Source of the DNA: Cryobacterium breve
GTDB taxonomy: Bacteria; Actinomycetota; Actinomycetes; Actinomycetales; Microbacteriaceae
Length of the DNA: 64,000 nt
Direction: 5' to 3'
Assembly (NCBI RefSeq): GCF_004402375.1
Contig: NZ_SOGJ01000004.1
Coordinates: 1 to 64,000 of the forward strand
In this document: piece after piece, positions 16,393 through 25,398 of the stretch
Layout: each line of letters opens with the position of its first letter
Position numbering within the stretch: position 1 is the stretch's first letter
Notes under the pieces: model-generated
What the model was told of the DNA's origin: nothing
Seen by the model: the letters and a program-made list of their open reading frames with translations, nothing else
Database searches by the model: none
Program-made: the position numbers and the translations under genes

Positions 16393-19300
16393 GATCGTGT
16401 TCCTCCGAACGGGATGCGGGGGCGTCAGGGTCTGCGGGGCTGTCGTCGGCTGAAGCGACTGTCGCTGCACCGTCTGTCGCTGCGGCATCGGCTTCTGCTG
16501 CGTCTGTCGCTGCGTCGGCCGTGTCGGTGCCGGCCGCAGGGCCTGTCGGTCGGGGGTCGGTTGGTGCGGGGTCAGTCGCGCCGACATCGGTCACGTCTGC
16601 GGGCACGGCAGGTTCCGGGTTCGCTTTCTTGCGGGCCGCCGCCTTCGCGAGGCGCTTGGTTTCCTTGGTGCGGGCCTTCGCCGTATTCCGAATGGCATCC
16701 CGGCTGGCCTGCCGCACCGCTTCCGGTCCGGCTCCGGTCGGGAGCGACAGAAGCACGGTGGCGCCGAGCACGAACACGGCTATCAGGAAGAACACGAACC
16801 CGAGGGTGCCACCGGCGTTCGCCGGGATGGCGCCGTTCTCGGCCGTGGCGACCTGGGCATCCGTCACCTCGTACTGCCAAAGCCGGCCGAAGACCGTGTC
16901 GCCCACGGGGGCGAGGGCCGCGTTGCCGTCGAGGGCGGTTGTGGTGCGGCCGAGGGTTTCGGCGGCGGCCGGAGTGGCCGCGTCCGCGGCGCCGGGGCCG
17001 GTGACGGTGACGGTGGCCGGGCGAAGCAGCACGAATCGGATGCCGAAGTCGGCCAGTCCCGCCGCACCGTCGAGCCCGCTGCGCGACGCGAGATTACCGG
17101 CCAGCGTGGCGAGCTCCTCTTCGCGTCCGGACAGGGACGAGTCGGTGCTGCTGAGAGTGGACTGGGCGTTCAGGGTGGCTCCGGATCCACGCACGATGGT
17201 GGCGAGAATGCCGCCGTCGGGCTGCGGCACGATGTGCAGGGTGCCGACGCGGGCATCCGTCTGCGCCTCTGCGCTGACGAACGCGGGCTGCGTGCGGTCG
17301 ATACCCTCCCGCACGACGCTGGTGCCGAGGGGCAGGGCGGCGACGAGCGGGGCCACCACGATCACGAGCGCGACGATCGCGGTGACCGCGGGGGCGATGG
17401 CGAAACGGCGCATCCCGCGGAGAGCGAAGACCACCGCGCCGACCAGACCGAGCCAGTAGAGGCTGAGCCCGGCCCCGGCCCAGCCGGCGGCCGTCTGGCC
17501 GCCGATCGCGGTGAGGTGCAGTTGGCTGGCGGCGATGGCCGTGGCCGCACCGAGCAGCGCGGTCAGCAGCGAGAAGCTCGCACCGCGGGCACCAGGCAGG
17601 AACAGAGAGAGCACGCCGAGCACTGCGAGCGGCACCAGCAGCACCGGAACAAGCACGAACGCGTCGACGCCAGGCAAGCCGAGCGTTTCGAGCAGAGGCG
17701 TCCAACCGCCGAGCTCCCCGGTCGGGAAACCGAGCAGAAGCTGCCACACCGACACGTCGGGTCCCGGCAGGGGCACGCCCGGGTCGGCCAGCAGGGCGAG
17801 CCAGTTGCCCCTCAGTCCCTGATCCCAGATCAGGGGCGCTGCGAGGGCGAGGGCGGGCAGTGGGATGCCGATGAACCGCATACCGCTGCGGCCGCTGACG
17901 AGCATGGCGATGAGCCAGACCACCAGGAGTGCGGGCGTGAGCGACGGTGCGGCGGCCGCGATAGCCGCGAACAGGAGGGCGGCGGCGGCGGATGCCGACC
18001 AGGAGCGAGCGGCCATGAACCCGGCGAAGAACAGCCACGGCAGCAGCAGGTGCACGAGGATCGCGGCCGGACGACCGGCGGCGAGCGCGCTGAGGAAGGT
18101 GGGTGCGAGCATCCAGAGCACGGCGGCGATGGCACGGATGGAGGCGCGCTCGGAAAGCCTGGTCGCAGCCAGCCAGGCGCCGAGGGCTGCCAGTGGCAGG
18201 GCCAGGAAGTAGAGCAGCACGAGGGAGAAGGAAGGTGCCCAGAAGGTGAGCGAGCCGATCACGGCCAGCACGGCGGCGAATGGGTCGGCGCCGCCGACGA
18301 AGCCGAGGCCGATGTCGCGCCAACCGTAGCCGATGCTCTGCCAGAGTTCGGCGGGGGTGGCGGCGAGGGGCAAGAGGCCGCCGCCGGTGAGAGTGCGGGC
18401 ACCGATCAGGGGCGCCAGGACAATGAGTCCGGCGACCAGGGCGGCGAGAACGGTCCAGGCGCCGCCACCGGAGAGGAAGCGAATCTCAGGCACCTCACCG
18501 TTCACACCGGTCAGGCTGGCCTCACGCCGGAGAGCCTGACGTCGACGCACCTCGGCCGCGGGAACGCGCAACGATGCGACCGAGCTCCAGCCCAGCGATC
18601 GGGTGGCCCCGAATCGGCGGCGGGCGGCACGCACCCGAACCCCGCTGAAGGCGGTGGCGAACGCGGCGGAGTACTCTCCCAAGATCGCGCCGGGTTCCTT
18701 CTGCAGCAGCTGCACGACCGAGCGCAGCAGCGCGAGCGGAACCATCGCCAGCCAGTGGAAGGGGACCATCCAGCTCGGGGAGTAGACCAGGCGACGATGT
18801 AGTTGCGCAGCCCGCATGGTGCGCAGCCTTTTGCGGCGCGCCCGACCCCGGGAAGAGCCACTCGCGCCGGCCACGCCGTCACCGGCCGTGGCCACCTGGG
18901 CCGCGGCGACACCGGAGACGCGGTAGCCGGCCATCCGCACCCGAACGCAGAAGTCGAGGGAGTCGTCGGCAGACGGGAGCGCAGGGTCGAAACCACCCAG
19001 TTGCTGCCAAACGATGTGACGCACCAGCATTCCGCCGGCACTGACGCCGAGCACATCGCTCATGCCGTCGTGCTGACCCTGGTCGAGTTCGCTCTCCACC
19101 AGGGTGACGGTCGCGCCACCGGGCGTCAACGACTGCCCGAAGTCGTGGATGTAGTCGCCGGCGTCCCAGTGCATGACCTTCGGTCCGGCCACGGCGACGG
19201 ATGGCGCGATCTCCAGTTCGCCGAGGAGGGCCGCCAGGGCACCGGGCTCGGGTGCGCTGTCCTGAGCGAGGAGCCACAGCATCTCGCGGTCGGATTCGGG

Positions 19301-19540
19301 TGGAGTTACGACCCGCACGGCCGTGGCGATGGCCTCGCCGAAGCTGAGTCCGGCATCCGCTGAGATGAAGTGAGTCGGCCCATAGGCAGCCAGAAGCGCC
19401 GCTGTGTTGTCGGTCGAACCACAGTCGACCATGATCACAACGTCGGGCTGGCGCGTCTGGCGACTCAGCGCCTCGAGAGTTCTCTTGAGGTGTTTCGCGC
19501 CGTTACGGGCGACAAGGATGGTCGTGACTCTGGCATGCAT
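16382..19540 (-). CDS. giant GT2 glycosyltransferase with polytopic membrane domain
   Basis: 1052 residues. The N-terminal GT2 catalytic domain is at about 1-240 (TTILVARNGAKHL, MVDCGSTDNT, AGGMLVRH, DDSLDFCVRVRMAGYR with the acidic pair expected to act as base). There follow a basic linker and a membrane part with about a dozen hydrophobic segments from about residue 350 to 740, an extracytoplasmic portion, a final TM near 925, and a charged Ala/Asp-rich cytoplasmic tail. It resembles actinobacterial galactofuranosyl/arabinan-type wall glycosyltransferases that pair with DUF5719. The whiB gene lies 78 bp upstream in the same direction. Sugar and acceptor are not known. Confidence 0.88.
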   Translation of the reverse strand: MHARVTTILVARNGAKHLKRTLEALSRQTRQPDVVIMVDCGSTDNTAALLAAYGPTHFISADAGLSFGEAIATAVRVVTPPESDREMLWLLAQDSAPEPGALAALLGELEIAPSVAVAGPKVMHWDAGDYIHDFGQSLTPGGATVTLVESELDQGQHDGMSDVLGVSAGGMLVRHIVWQQLGGFDPALPSADDSLDFCVRVRMAGYRVSGVAAAQVATAGDGVAGASGSSRGRARRKRLRTMRAAQLHRRLVYSPSWMVPFHWLAMVPLALLRSVVQLLQKEPGAILGEYSAAFATAFSGVRVRAARRRFGATRSLGWSSVASLRVPAAEVRRRQALRREASLTGVNGEVPEIRFLSGGGAWTVLAALVAGLIVLAPLIGARTLTGGGLLPLAATPAELWQSIGYGWRDIGLGFVGGADPFAAVLAVIGSLTFWAPSFSLVLLYFLALPLAALGAWLAATRLSERASIRAIAAVLWMLAPTFLSALAAGRPAAILVHLLLPWLFFAGFMAARSWSASAAAALLFAAIAAAAPSLTPALLVVWLIAMLVSGRSGMRFIGIPLPALALAAPLIWDQGLRGNWLALLADPGVPLPGPDVSVWQLLLGFPTGELGGWTPLLETLGLPGVDAFVLVPVLLVPLAVLGVLSLFLPGARGASFSLLTALLGAATAIAASQLHLTAIGGQTAAGWAGAGLSLYWLGLVGAVVFALRGMRRFAIAPAVTAIVALVIVVAPLVAALPLGTSVVREGIDRTQPAFVSAEAQTDARVGTLHIVPQPDGGILATIVRGSGATLNAQSTLSSTDSSLSGREEELATLAGNLASRSGLDGAAGLADFGIRFVLLRPATVTVTGPGAADAATPAAAETLGRTTTALDGNAALAPVGDTVFGRLWQYEVTDAQVATAENGAIPANAGGTLGFVFFLIAVFVLGATVLLSLPTGAGPEAVRQASRDAIRNTAKARTKETKRLAKAAARKKANPEPAVPADVTDVGATDPAPTDPRPTGPAAGTDTADAATDAAEADAAATDGAATVASADDSPADPDAPASRSEEHDHAQ

Positions 19541-19618
19541 ATGGGGAACAGCCTAGGTTGGATCGGGCCGGATAGGGGCAATCTTGAGGGTGAGCCTCGA
19601 AATTGCTGAAGATCCGGC

Positions 19619-19951
19619 TTAGCTCGCCCGCTTGCGCAGTTTGCGACGTTCTCGTTCGGAGAGCCCGCCCCAGATGCCGAACCGCTCGTCGTTGGCCAGG
19701 GCGTACTGCAGACACTGGGTTCGCACCTCGCACGAGGAACAGATTTTCTTGGCATCGCGGGTCGATCCGCCCTTTTCGGGGAAGAACGCCTCAGGGTCAG
19801 TCTGCGCACACAGCGAATCCGACTGCCACGACAGAGGATCGCCGTCGCCCACATCTTTTCGAACACCAGGAACGCCAAGACGAACTGGGTCTACGAACCA
19901 GTCCTCCGGTACCCCGGCACCAGACTCTGATAGCGCCATATCGTCATCCAC
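19619..19951 (-). CDS. whiB: WhiB-family iron-sulfur transcription factor (WhiB2/WhmD-like)
   Basis: 110 residues. Four cysteines for a [4Fe-4S] cluster are present (SLCAQ, then KICSSCEVRTQC), followed by the turn motif GIWGGLSERERRKL and a basic tail. Position next to the wall-glycan GT2 and within the DUF3499-manB-manA neighbourhood matches WhiB2, a regulator of septation and cell-wall genes. GTG 19951 is taken as start; ATG 19939 is an alternative. A good promoter with an overlapping palindrome lies about 40-70 bp upstream. It may partner sigma factor to regulate the operon downstream; that is inference from the family. Confidence 0.93.
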   Translation of the reverse strand: MDDDMALSESGAGVPEDWFVDPVRLGVPGVRKDVGDGDPLSWQSDSLCAQTDPEAFFPEKGGSTRDAKKICSSCEVRTQCLQYALANDERFGIWGGLSERERRKLRKRAS

Positions 19952-19990
19952 CCCACTGCAAAATGTGCCCCAAAATTACGCGTCAGCCCT

Positions 19991-20020
19991 AATTACAGCC
20001 GTGTAATTCCCTGCCGTCAA
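19991..20020 (-). promoter_or_regulatory. whiB promoter with overlapping palindromic operator
   Basis: On the minus strand TTGACG (20015-20020) and TGTAAT (19992-19997) are separated by exactly 17 nt, a near-consensus sigma70-type promoter. The -10 box lies in a perfect inverted repeat AATTACA-GCCG-TGTAATT (19991-20008), a likely binding site for a repressor or WhiB/other regulator. Confidence 0.7.
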
Positions 20021-20032
20021 GTCGCAGATAGT

Positions 20033-20059
20033 AAACCCTCAATATTCGCTAGAGGGTTT
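20033..20059 (-). terminator. inverted repeat downstream of galE
   Basis: AAACCCTC and GAGGGTTT form a perfect 8-bp stem with an 11-nt loop, about 50 bp past the galE stop and upstream of the whiB promoter. It probably insulates whiB from galE transcription; the T run is only three long. Confidence 0.5.
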
Positions 20060-20107
20060 CGACTCGCCCAAGAGCGAAAATCGTTCGGAATTGTTTAGTC
20101 GCCGAAG

Positions 20108-21079
20108 CTACGGGGTGAGGGATGCCGCCTGTCGCGATTCCCAGGCGCTGTGCACCATATCGCTCAAGGTGTGGCGCATGACCCAGTCCAGATCGCGGGC
20201 GGCGAGGTCACCGGAGGCAACGATCCGGTCGGGATCCCCCGCCCGGCGCGGGCCGATCACGGGCTTGAAGTCGATCCCGGTCACGGCGGACACGGTCGAC
20301 ATGATCTCGCCCACCGACACTCCGTCGCCGCTGCCGAGGTTGTAGACGGGCAGCACGGGTGTGCCGGCATCCAGTCGGCGAGCCGCGGCAACATGCGAGA
20401 CGGCGAGGTCGACCACGTGAATGTAGTCGCGAACGCAAGTTCCGTCGGGGGTGGCGTAGTCGTTGCCGTTGATGCTCGGGGTGCGCCCCTCCATCAGAGC
20501 GTCGAAGACCAAAGGGAACAGGTTGTGCGGGCTGGTGTCGCGCAGGTCGAGGGCACCGGAGCCGACCACGTTGAAGTAGCGCAGCGCGGTGTAGCTCAGG
20601 CCGGCGGCGACGGCCTGATCGCGCAGCAGCCACTCGCCGATCAACTTCGACTCCCCATAGGGGGATTCGGGGTTCTTCGGGGTGTCCTCGGTGACCAGAT
20701 CGGTGTGCGGGGTGCCGTAGACGGCCGCACTCGAGGAGAACACCATCCGTCCGACCTGGGATTCCTGCATGGCCGACAGCAGCGTGGCCATGGCCGTGAC
20801 GTTTTGCTCGTAGGTGTGCAGCGGGCGCTGCACCGAGACGCCGGCGTACTTGTAGCCGGCCACGTGAACGACCCCGGTGATGGTGTGCTCTGCGAAGGTG
20901 CGCATCAGCAGGTCGCGGTCAAGGATCGTGCCCCGCACGAAGGGGACGTCGGCAGGCACGAAATCGGCGTGGCCGCTGGAGAGGTCGTCGATGACGACCA
21001 CCTCGATTCCTTCCTTGCGGAACGCACGAACGATGTGGGAGCCGATGTAACCGGCACCTCCGGTGACAAGCCAAGCCAT
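20108..21079 (-). CDS. galE: UDP-glucose 4-epimerase
   Basis: 323 residues. It interconverts UDP-glucose and UDP-galactose in the cytoplasm, feeding the polysaccharide genes of the region. TGGAGYIGSH is at residues 6-15 (NAD binding), SSSAAVYG with the catalytic Ser/Thr, and YGESK as YxxxK; FNVVGSG and the C-terminal GPRRAGDPD block are typical GalE. ATG 21079 is chosen because a GAGG site lies about 5 nt upstream; the longer frame has none. Monocistronic. Confidence 0.92.
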   Translation of the reverse strand: MAWLVTGGAGYIGSHIVRAFRKEGIEVVVIDDLSSGHADFVPADVPFVRGTILDRDLLMRTFAEHTITGVVHVAGYKYAGVSVQRPLHTYEQNVTAMATLLSAMQESQVGRMVFSSSAAVYGTPHTDLVTEDTPKNPESPYGESKLIGEWLLRDQAVAAGLSYTALRYFNVVGSGALDLRDTSPHNLFPLVFDALMEGRTPSINGNDYATPDGTCVRDYIHVVDLAVSHVAAARRLDAGTPVLPVYNLGSGDGVSVGEIMSTVSAVTGIDFKPVIGPRRAGDPDRIVASGDLAARDLDWVMRHTLSDMVHSAWESRQAASLTP

Positions 21080-21163
21080 CTGAACCTCGCAGGATCTGAC
21101 GGCAATCGAGCATTGCCGCGCCACAAGCCTAGCCTTGGGCCGACGGAGCGATCAGGTAGGTCG

Positions 21164-21307
21164 TCAGCGTGGCAGGTCGTCGGGGCGGATGTTTCGCCGC
21201 GCGACTTCCAGGCGACCGTACCCGTCGGTGCCCAGACCCCGGAGCGTCGCCAGAACGCCCCACAGCGCAAGGGAGCCGAAAGAAAGAAGAAGAATGATAA
21301 TGGTCAT
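21164..21307 (-). CDS. small single-pass membrane protein
   Basis: 47 residues: a hydrophobic N-terminal helix (about residues 2-22) followed by a basic tail (RLEVARRNIRPDDLPR). The ATG at 21307 lies 7 nt after a minus-strand TAGAGT box, so it is probably leaderless. It is divergent from the GlxA-type regulator, sharing the intergenic operator-like repeats. Similar tiny proteins are common and unannotated in Microbacteriaceae as far as I recall; the function is unknown. Confidence 0.55.
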   Translation of the reverse strand: MTIIILLLSFGSLALWGVLATLRGLGTDGYGRLEVARRNIRPDDLPR

Positions 21308-21332
21308 GGCAGAAACTCTAAGTATTGAGACT

Positions 21333-21379
21333 TCCTGCCGAAAGTGGCAGGATTGCCAGTGACCGACGTGTTCCTGCCA
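21333..21379. promoter_or_regulatory. operator-like repeats between the small membrane protein and the GlxA-type regulator
   Basis: A perfect inverted repeat TCCTGCC-N6-GGCAGGA (21333-21352) is followed by a third half-site TTCCTGCCA (21371-21379), about 20 bp before the regulator's ribosome site. Two or three repeated half-sites upstream of an AraC-type gene suggest autoregulation. Confidence 0.5.
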
Positions 21380-21401
21380 ATTCCAACGTGAGGGCTTTTT
21401 C

Positions 21402-22358
21402 ATGCTGCGCAAAGTTGTCTGCGTCGCCCTCCCGGGGCTGGCGCCCTTCGAATTCGGTGTCATCTGCGAGGTCTTCGGCATCGACCGCAGCGAACATGGC
21501 GGCCCGGTGTTCGACTTCCACGTGAGCGCGGCGGAGCCAGGCCCGATCCACACCAAGCTCGGTTTCGACATCGTCGTCACCGAAGACCTATCAACCGCAG
21601 CGAACGCAGATCTGATCGCGATCCCGGCCTACGAGGCCGGCGAGCCGGTCCACCCTGAGATTCTGCGCGTCGTGCGCGCGGCGGAGGCCCGAGGGGCCTG
21701 GGTGCTCAGCGTGTGCAGCGGGGCGTTCGTGCTCGGCGCTGCGGGCATCCTGAACGGTCGTCGCAGCACGACCCACTGGATGTACACGGATGCGCTCGCG
21801 CGCGCCTACCCGGAAACCGATGTCGACCCGAATGTTCTGTTCGTCGAGGACCGGAGGGTGGTCACGGGCGCCGGCACCGCGGCGGGCATCGATGCGGCGC
21901 TGCACATCGTGCGCAAGGAACTTGGCGCAGCGGCGGCGAACGTCATCGCCCGGCGCATGGTTGTCGCGCCGCAGCGGGACGGTGGGCAGTCTCAGTTCAT
22001 CTCGGCGCCCATGCCTGAGTGCCGCAGCGACTCGTTCGCGGCCGTGACCGAGTGGATGCTGCAGAACCTCGACCAGGACCTCACGGTCGACCAGCTCGCG
22101 CGGCGGTCGCTGATGTCGCCGCGCACCTTTGCCCGCCGGTTTCGGGCAGATCTGGGAACAACGCCGACCGCGTGGCTCAACCGGCAGCGGCTGTTGCGGG
22201 CCCAGCAAATGCTCGAGGAGACAACACTCGGCCTCGAGGAGATCGCCGCCGAGACCGGTTTCGGCGTGGCGGCCGTGATGCGCCACCACTTCGTGAAGGT
22301 GCTGCAAACCTCTCCTACGGCCTACCGCCGTACCTTCGGCGCCCGCCGCGTCGGCTGA
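21402..22358 (+). CDS. GlxA-family transcriptional regulator (DJ-1/PfpI domain plus AraC HTH)
   Basis: 318 residues. The N-terminal DJ-1/PfpI amidotransferase-like domain is at about 1-185, with a nucleophile-elbow-like SVCSGAFVLGAAG around residues 105-117. The C-terminal AraC-type double helix-turn-helix is at about 215-315 (LARRSLMSPRTFARRFRADLG and GLEEIAAETGFG). A GTGAGGG ribosome site precedes ATG 21402. Such regulators sense small metabolites and activate catabolic genes. The effector is unknown; the divergent small protein and itself are the closest candidate targets. Confidence 0.92.
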   Translation: MLRKVVCVALPGLAPFEFGVICEVFGIDRSEHGGPVFDFHVSAAEPGPIHTKLGFDIVVTEDLSTAANADLIAIPAYEAGEPVHPEILRVVRAAEARGAWVLSVCSGAFVLGAAGILNGRRSTTHWMYTDALARAYPETDVDPNVLFVEDRRVVTGAGTAAGIDAALHIVRKELGAAAANVIARRMVVAPQRDGGQSQFISAPMPECRSDSFAAVTEWMLQNLDQDLTVDQLARRSLMSPRTFARRFRADLGTTPTAWLNRQRLLRAQQMLEETTLGLEEIAAETGFGVAAVMRHHFVKVLQTSPTAYRRTFGARRVG

Positions 22359-22390
22359 CCGCCCCTCGCCACCCCCGCCGAACCCGACCG

Positions 22391-22720
22391 CTAGCCGACG
22401 CGGCGTCGGACCCGCGTCAGCCGTTCGGGGAATGGCGGGAACGCCGTCGAGGGTGTGCGCAGGTAGTCGTCCTCAAGCGCCGTGACCATCGCGTTTAGAC
22501 ACAACCCCCACCGTTTACGGAAGAACGCAGAGCTGAACCTCAGGGTGCGTCCGTTCTTGATCGCCACCAACAGATCACGTTCCCGGTCGGTTTCGAACGC
22601 AAGCGGATCGTCATGCCAGTCCTTGCCATCAATCTCGACAAAGGTGGACGGCCCGATCTGGCCATCGAGACGCCCGACACCGCAGACGAATGGTTGCGGC
22701 ACGAATGGGACCCTTGAATA
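22391..22720 (-). pseudogene. 5'-truncated DUF559-type endonuclease-fold protein
   Basis: The minus-strand frame from about 22720 to 22391 encodes roughly 109 residues that match the C-terminal half of actinobacterial DUF559 proteins: VGRLDGQIGPSTFVEIDGKDWHDD, then ETDRERDLLVAIKNG and LRFSS. The acidic E-x-D and DRxRD residues of the nuclease-like fold are present. The N-terminal half is missing; upstream sequence in this frame is antisense to manA. It is therefore a remnant left behind the manA stop. Confidence 0.7.
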
Positions 22721-22727
22721 CCGGGTT

Positions 22728-24062
22728 CTAGAGCAAAATCTCCGTCGAATTGGTGAGGGGCGACGACTCTGGGGTCGTAGCCAGGAAGACCTCGCCAACC
22801 CCGGCGAAGGTGAGCGTGCCCTCGTCGGGCGTGATGTAGACCGACTCTCCGCGTTTGAGGGCGACGGATGCCCCCGCACCGGCCACGAGGAATCCCCCGG
22901 CCGTGCAGATGGCGATTGCGGGCCCCGTCAGCGTGAACTGCCTCATCGGCACTGCGCCGTCGGCGCCCGGAGCACCACCCTCAGCCTCCGCCGCGATATG
23001 CACCAGCGCGAAGTCGTCGACGTCGGGCCGGAACTCCGAGACGCCCGGGGACGACACCACTGGCGACAGATATGGCACGGGAAGTGGCGTGAATTCAAGC
23101 ACCTCGAGCAGCTCGTCGACGTCGATGTGCTTGGGGCTCAGCCCGCCGCGCAACACGTTGTCCGACGCGGCCATCAGCTCCACGCCGAGACCGGACAGGT
23201 AGGCGTGGATGTTGCCGGCCGGCAGATACAGAACCTCGCCGCGTTTGAGTGACACCCGATTCGTCAGCAGCGAAATCACGATGCCGGGGTCGCGCGGGTA
23301 GGCGTGCGCGAGGTCCCGCACGGTGGCGAGTTCCAGTGGGTAGTCGAGGATCGCGCCGTCTTCGGCCAGCTCAGCCGCGCCATCGGCGAGCGCGACGACC
23401 CGTTCCACCAGCCAGGCCACCTCACCGGAGTCTCCGCCGCGCCCGTCGCGCAGCAGCCAGTCCACAGTGTCCCGCAGCGCGTCGTCGCCCAGCAGGCGGC
23501 GCTCGAGCGCGTCGAGCGCGCCGGACTGCGGGTTGTCCGAGGCCACGTCGAGAGCCCGCAGTTCGCCGAGGATGCCGCGGATATCGGTCAGTTCACGGAA
23601 CCCGCACAGCGCCTCGAAGGTCTCGCTGAGGGCGAAGATGACTTCGGGCTTGTGGAACGGGTCGCGGTAGTTGCGGTCTGCGGCATCCGTCGGGATGTCG
23701 GCCTCATTCTCCAGGGCAAATCCCGTGCGCGCGCGTTCCGAGGTCGGGTGCGCCTGCAGCGAGAGCGGGCTCTGGGCCGCGAGAACTTTCAAGAGGAACG
23801 GCAACCGTGGCGCGGCCGGCGAAGACGTTGCGCCGAGCGCGGCACCCAGGGCGACCTCCGGCGAGGCCGCGATCCAGTCCAGCAGAGTGGCGTGGCCGCC
23901 AACCTGTCCAGGGTCCTTGATAACACTCGGCGATCCCGGATGCGCACCGAGCCACAGTTCGGCCTCGGCCTTGCCCGACGCAACGTAGCCGAGCAGACCC
24001 GCGATGGCGGTGGTCGAACCCCAGGCATAGTCCCGCGGTGAATTGGTGATGCCCACAAACAT
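22728..24062 (-). CDS. manA: mannose-6-phosphate isomerase, type I
   Basis: 444 residues. It interconverts fructose-6-phosphate and mannose-6-phosphate, supplying GDP-mannose for wall mannans. N-terminal DYAWGSTTAI, zinc-site blocks SLQAHPT and FHKPEVIFAL, and the active-site stretch GNIHAYLSGLGVELMAASDN are present, followed by a cupin-like C-terminal domain. ATG 24062 is preferred: an AGGAGA site lies 6-7 nt upstream, so the in-frame ATG five codons earlier is just part of the ribosome site. It starts divergently from the acyl-CoA dehydrogenase. Confidence 0.93.
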   Translation of the reverse strand: MFVGITNSPRDYAWGSTTAIAGLLGYVASGKAEAELWLGAHPGSPSVIKDPGQVGGHATLLDWIAASPEVALGAALGATSSPAAPRLPFLLKVLAAQSPLSLQAHPTSERARTGFALENEADIPTDAADRNYRDPFHKPEVIFALSETFEALCGFRELTDIRGILGELRALDVASDNPQSGALDALERRLLGDDALRDTVDWLLRDGRGGDSGEVAWLVERVVALADGAAELAEDGAILDYPLELATVRDLAHAYPRDPGIVISLLTNRVSLKRGEVLYLPAGNIHAYLSGLGVELMAASDNVLRGGLSPKHIDVDELLEVLEFTPLPVPYLSPVVSSPGVSEFRPDVDDFALVHIAAEAEGGAPGADGAVPMRQFTLTGPAIAICTAGGFLVAGAGASVALKRGESVYITPDEGTLTFAGVGEVFLATTPESSPLTNSTEILL

Positions 24063-24195
24063 GGCGCTCTCCTGCACTCTTAGGTTTAGACCAAACTACC
24101 AACCGCTTTCAGCGAGTCGACCCAGCGATCTAGGCTGCAAAGATTAGACGACCGCCGCAAGCGAGGCCGTCGCCACCCCTGCAATGGAGCACCTG

Positions 24196-25374
24196 ATGAC
24201 CTTCGAGCTACTGCCCAGCGACTTCTACGGCTACGAGAACCTGCTGACCGATCTGGAGAAAACCGCGCTCAGCAATCTGCGCGCCTACCTCGAGTCCGAC
24301 GTTCGCCCGATCGTGAACGGATGCTGGGAGCGCGCTGAGTTCCCGTCCGAGGTTGTTCGGCCGCTGGCGCAGCTCGGGGCATACTCCTTCGGCTGGCCCG
24401 AGACCCGCCCGTTCGAGAACTCCGCGGTGTTCCGCGGATTCGTTGCCCTCGAGGTCGCGCGCGTGGACGCATCCGTCGCCACGTTCGTCGGGGTGCAGAA
24501 TGGGCTCGCCTGCGGCACCATCTCGGCGACGGGGTCGCAGGAGCAGCGCGACGAGTGGCTGCCGCGCCTGGCGAGCGGCGAGCTCGTGGGCGCGTTCGGA
24601 CTGACTGAGCCGCTCTCCGGCTCGGATGCCGCGCAGGGCCTGCGCACGACGGCCACCCGCACGGGCGATACCTGGGTACTGAACGGCGCCAAGCGCTGGA
24701 TCGGCAACGCCACTTTTTCCGACCTGACCATCATCTGGGCCAAGGACACCGCCGACGGTATGGTCAAGGGCTTCATCGTGACCACCGACACCCCCGGTTA
24801 CAGCGCTACGCGGATCGAAGGCAAGATCAGCCTGCGCTCGGTGCAGAACGCCGACATCGTGCTGGAGAACGTGGTCGTTCCGGAGAAGAACCGCCTACAG
24901 AACGCGAACTCGTTCAAGGACACCGCCAAGGTGCTGCGTCTGACGCGGGCCGAGGTGGCCTGGGCTGCCGTGGGCACCTCGATCGGCGCTTACGAGGCCG
25001 CCGTCGCCTACGCCAAGGAGCGTGTGCAGTTTGGCAAGGAGATCGGCGGTCATCAGCTCGTGCAAGACCTGCTGGTGAAGTCCCTCGGCAACATCACGGC
25101 CAGCCTGGGCATGGTGGTGCGGGTCTCACAGATGCTCGACGAGGGCACCCAGCGCGATGAGCACGCTGCCCTGGCCAAGCTCTACACCACGGCGCGGATG
25201 CGCGAAACGGTCGCCTGGTGCCGTGAGCTTTTCGGCGGCAACGGAATCGTGCTCGACTACGATGTGGCCCGCTTCTTCTCCGACGCCGAAGCCATCTACT
25301 CCTACGAGGGCACCCGCGAGATGAACACCCTGATCGTGGGCCGCAGCATCACCGGCCAAGCGGCTTTCGTCTAG
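24196..25374 (+). CDS. acyl-CoA dehydrogenase
   Basis: 392 residues of the FAD-dependent acyl-CoA dehydrogenase family (glutaryl/isovaleryl-like). FGLTEPLSGSDAA is the flavin-binding signature, WVLNGAKRWIGNATFSD the middle beta domain, and the C-terminal YSYEGTREMNTLIVGRSI carries the motif with the catalytic base region (YEGT) found in glutaryl-CoA-type enzymes. Starts at ATG 24196 with GGAG 6 nt upstream; an ATG four codons earlier lacks a site. Monocistronic, ending at a long palindrome shared with the convergent sulfur operon. Confidence 0.9.
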   Translation: MTFELLPSDFYGYENLLTDLEKTALSNLRAYLESDVRPIVNGCWERAEFPSEVVRPLAQLGAYSFGWPETRPFENSAVFRGFVALEVARVDASVATFVGVQNGLACGTISATGSQEQRDEWLPRLASGELVGAFGLTEPLSGSDAAQGLRTTATRTGDTWVLNGAKRWIGNATFSDLTIIWAKDTADGMVKGFIVTTDTPGYSATRIEGKISLRSVQNADIVLENVVVPEKNRLQNANSFKDTAKVLRLTRAEVAWAAVGTSIGAYEAAVAYAKERVQFGKEIGGHQLVQDLLVKSLGNITASLGMVVRVSQMLDEGTQRDEHAALAKLYTTARMRETVAWCRELFGGNGIVLDYDVARFFSDAEAIYSYEGTREMNTLIVGRSITGQAAFV

Positions 25375-25398
25375 CCGAGCCGGCGACTGCGACGGATG

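Noticed and set aside
15193..17004. 603-codon plus-strand open frame
   Set aside because: Antisense to DUF5719 and the giant GT2; composition Arg/Gly/His-rich and without motifs.
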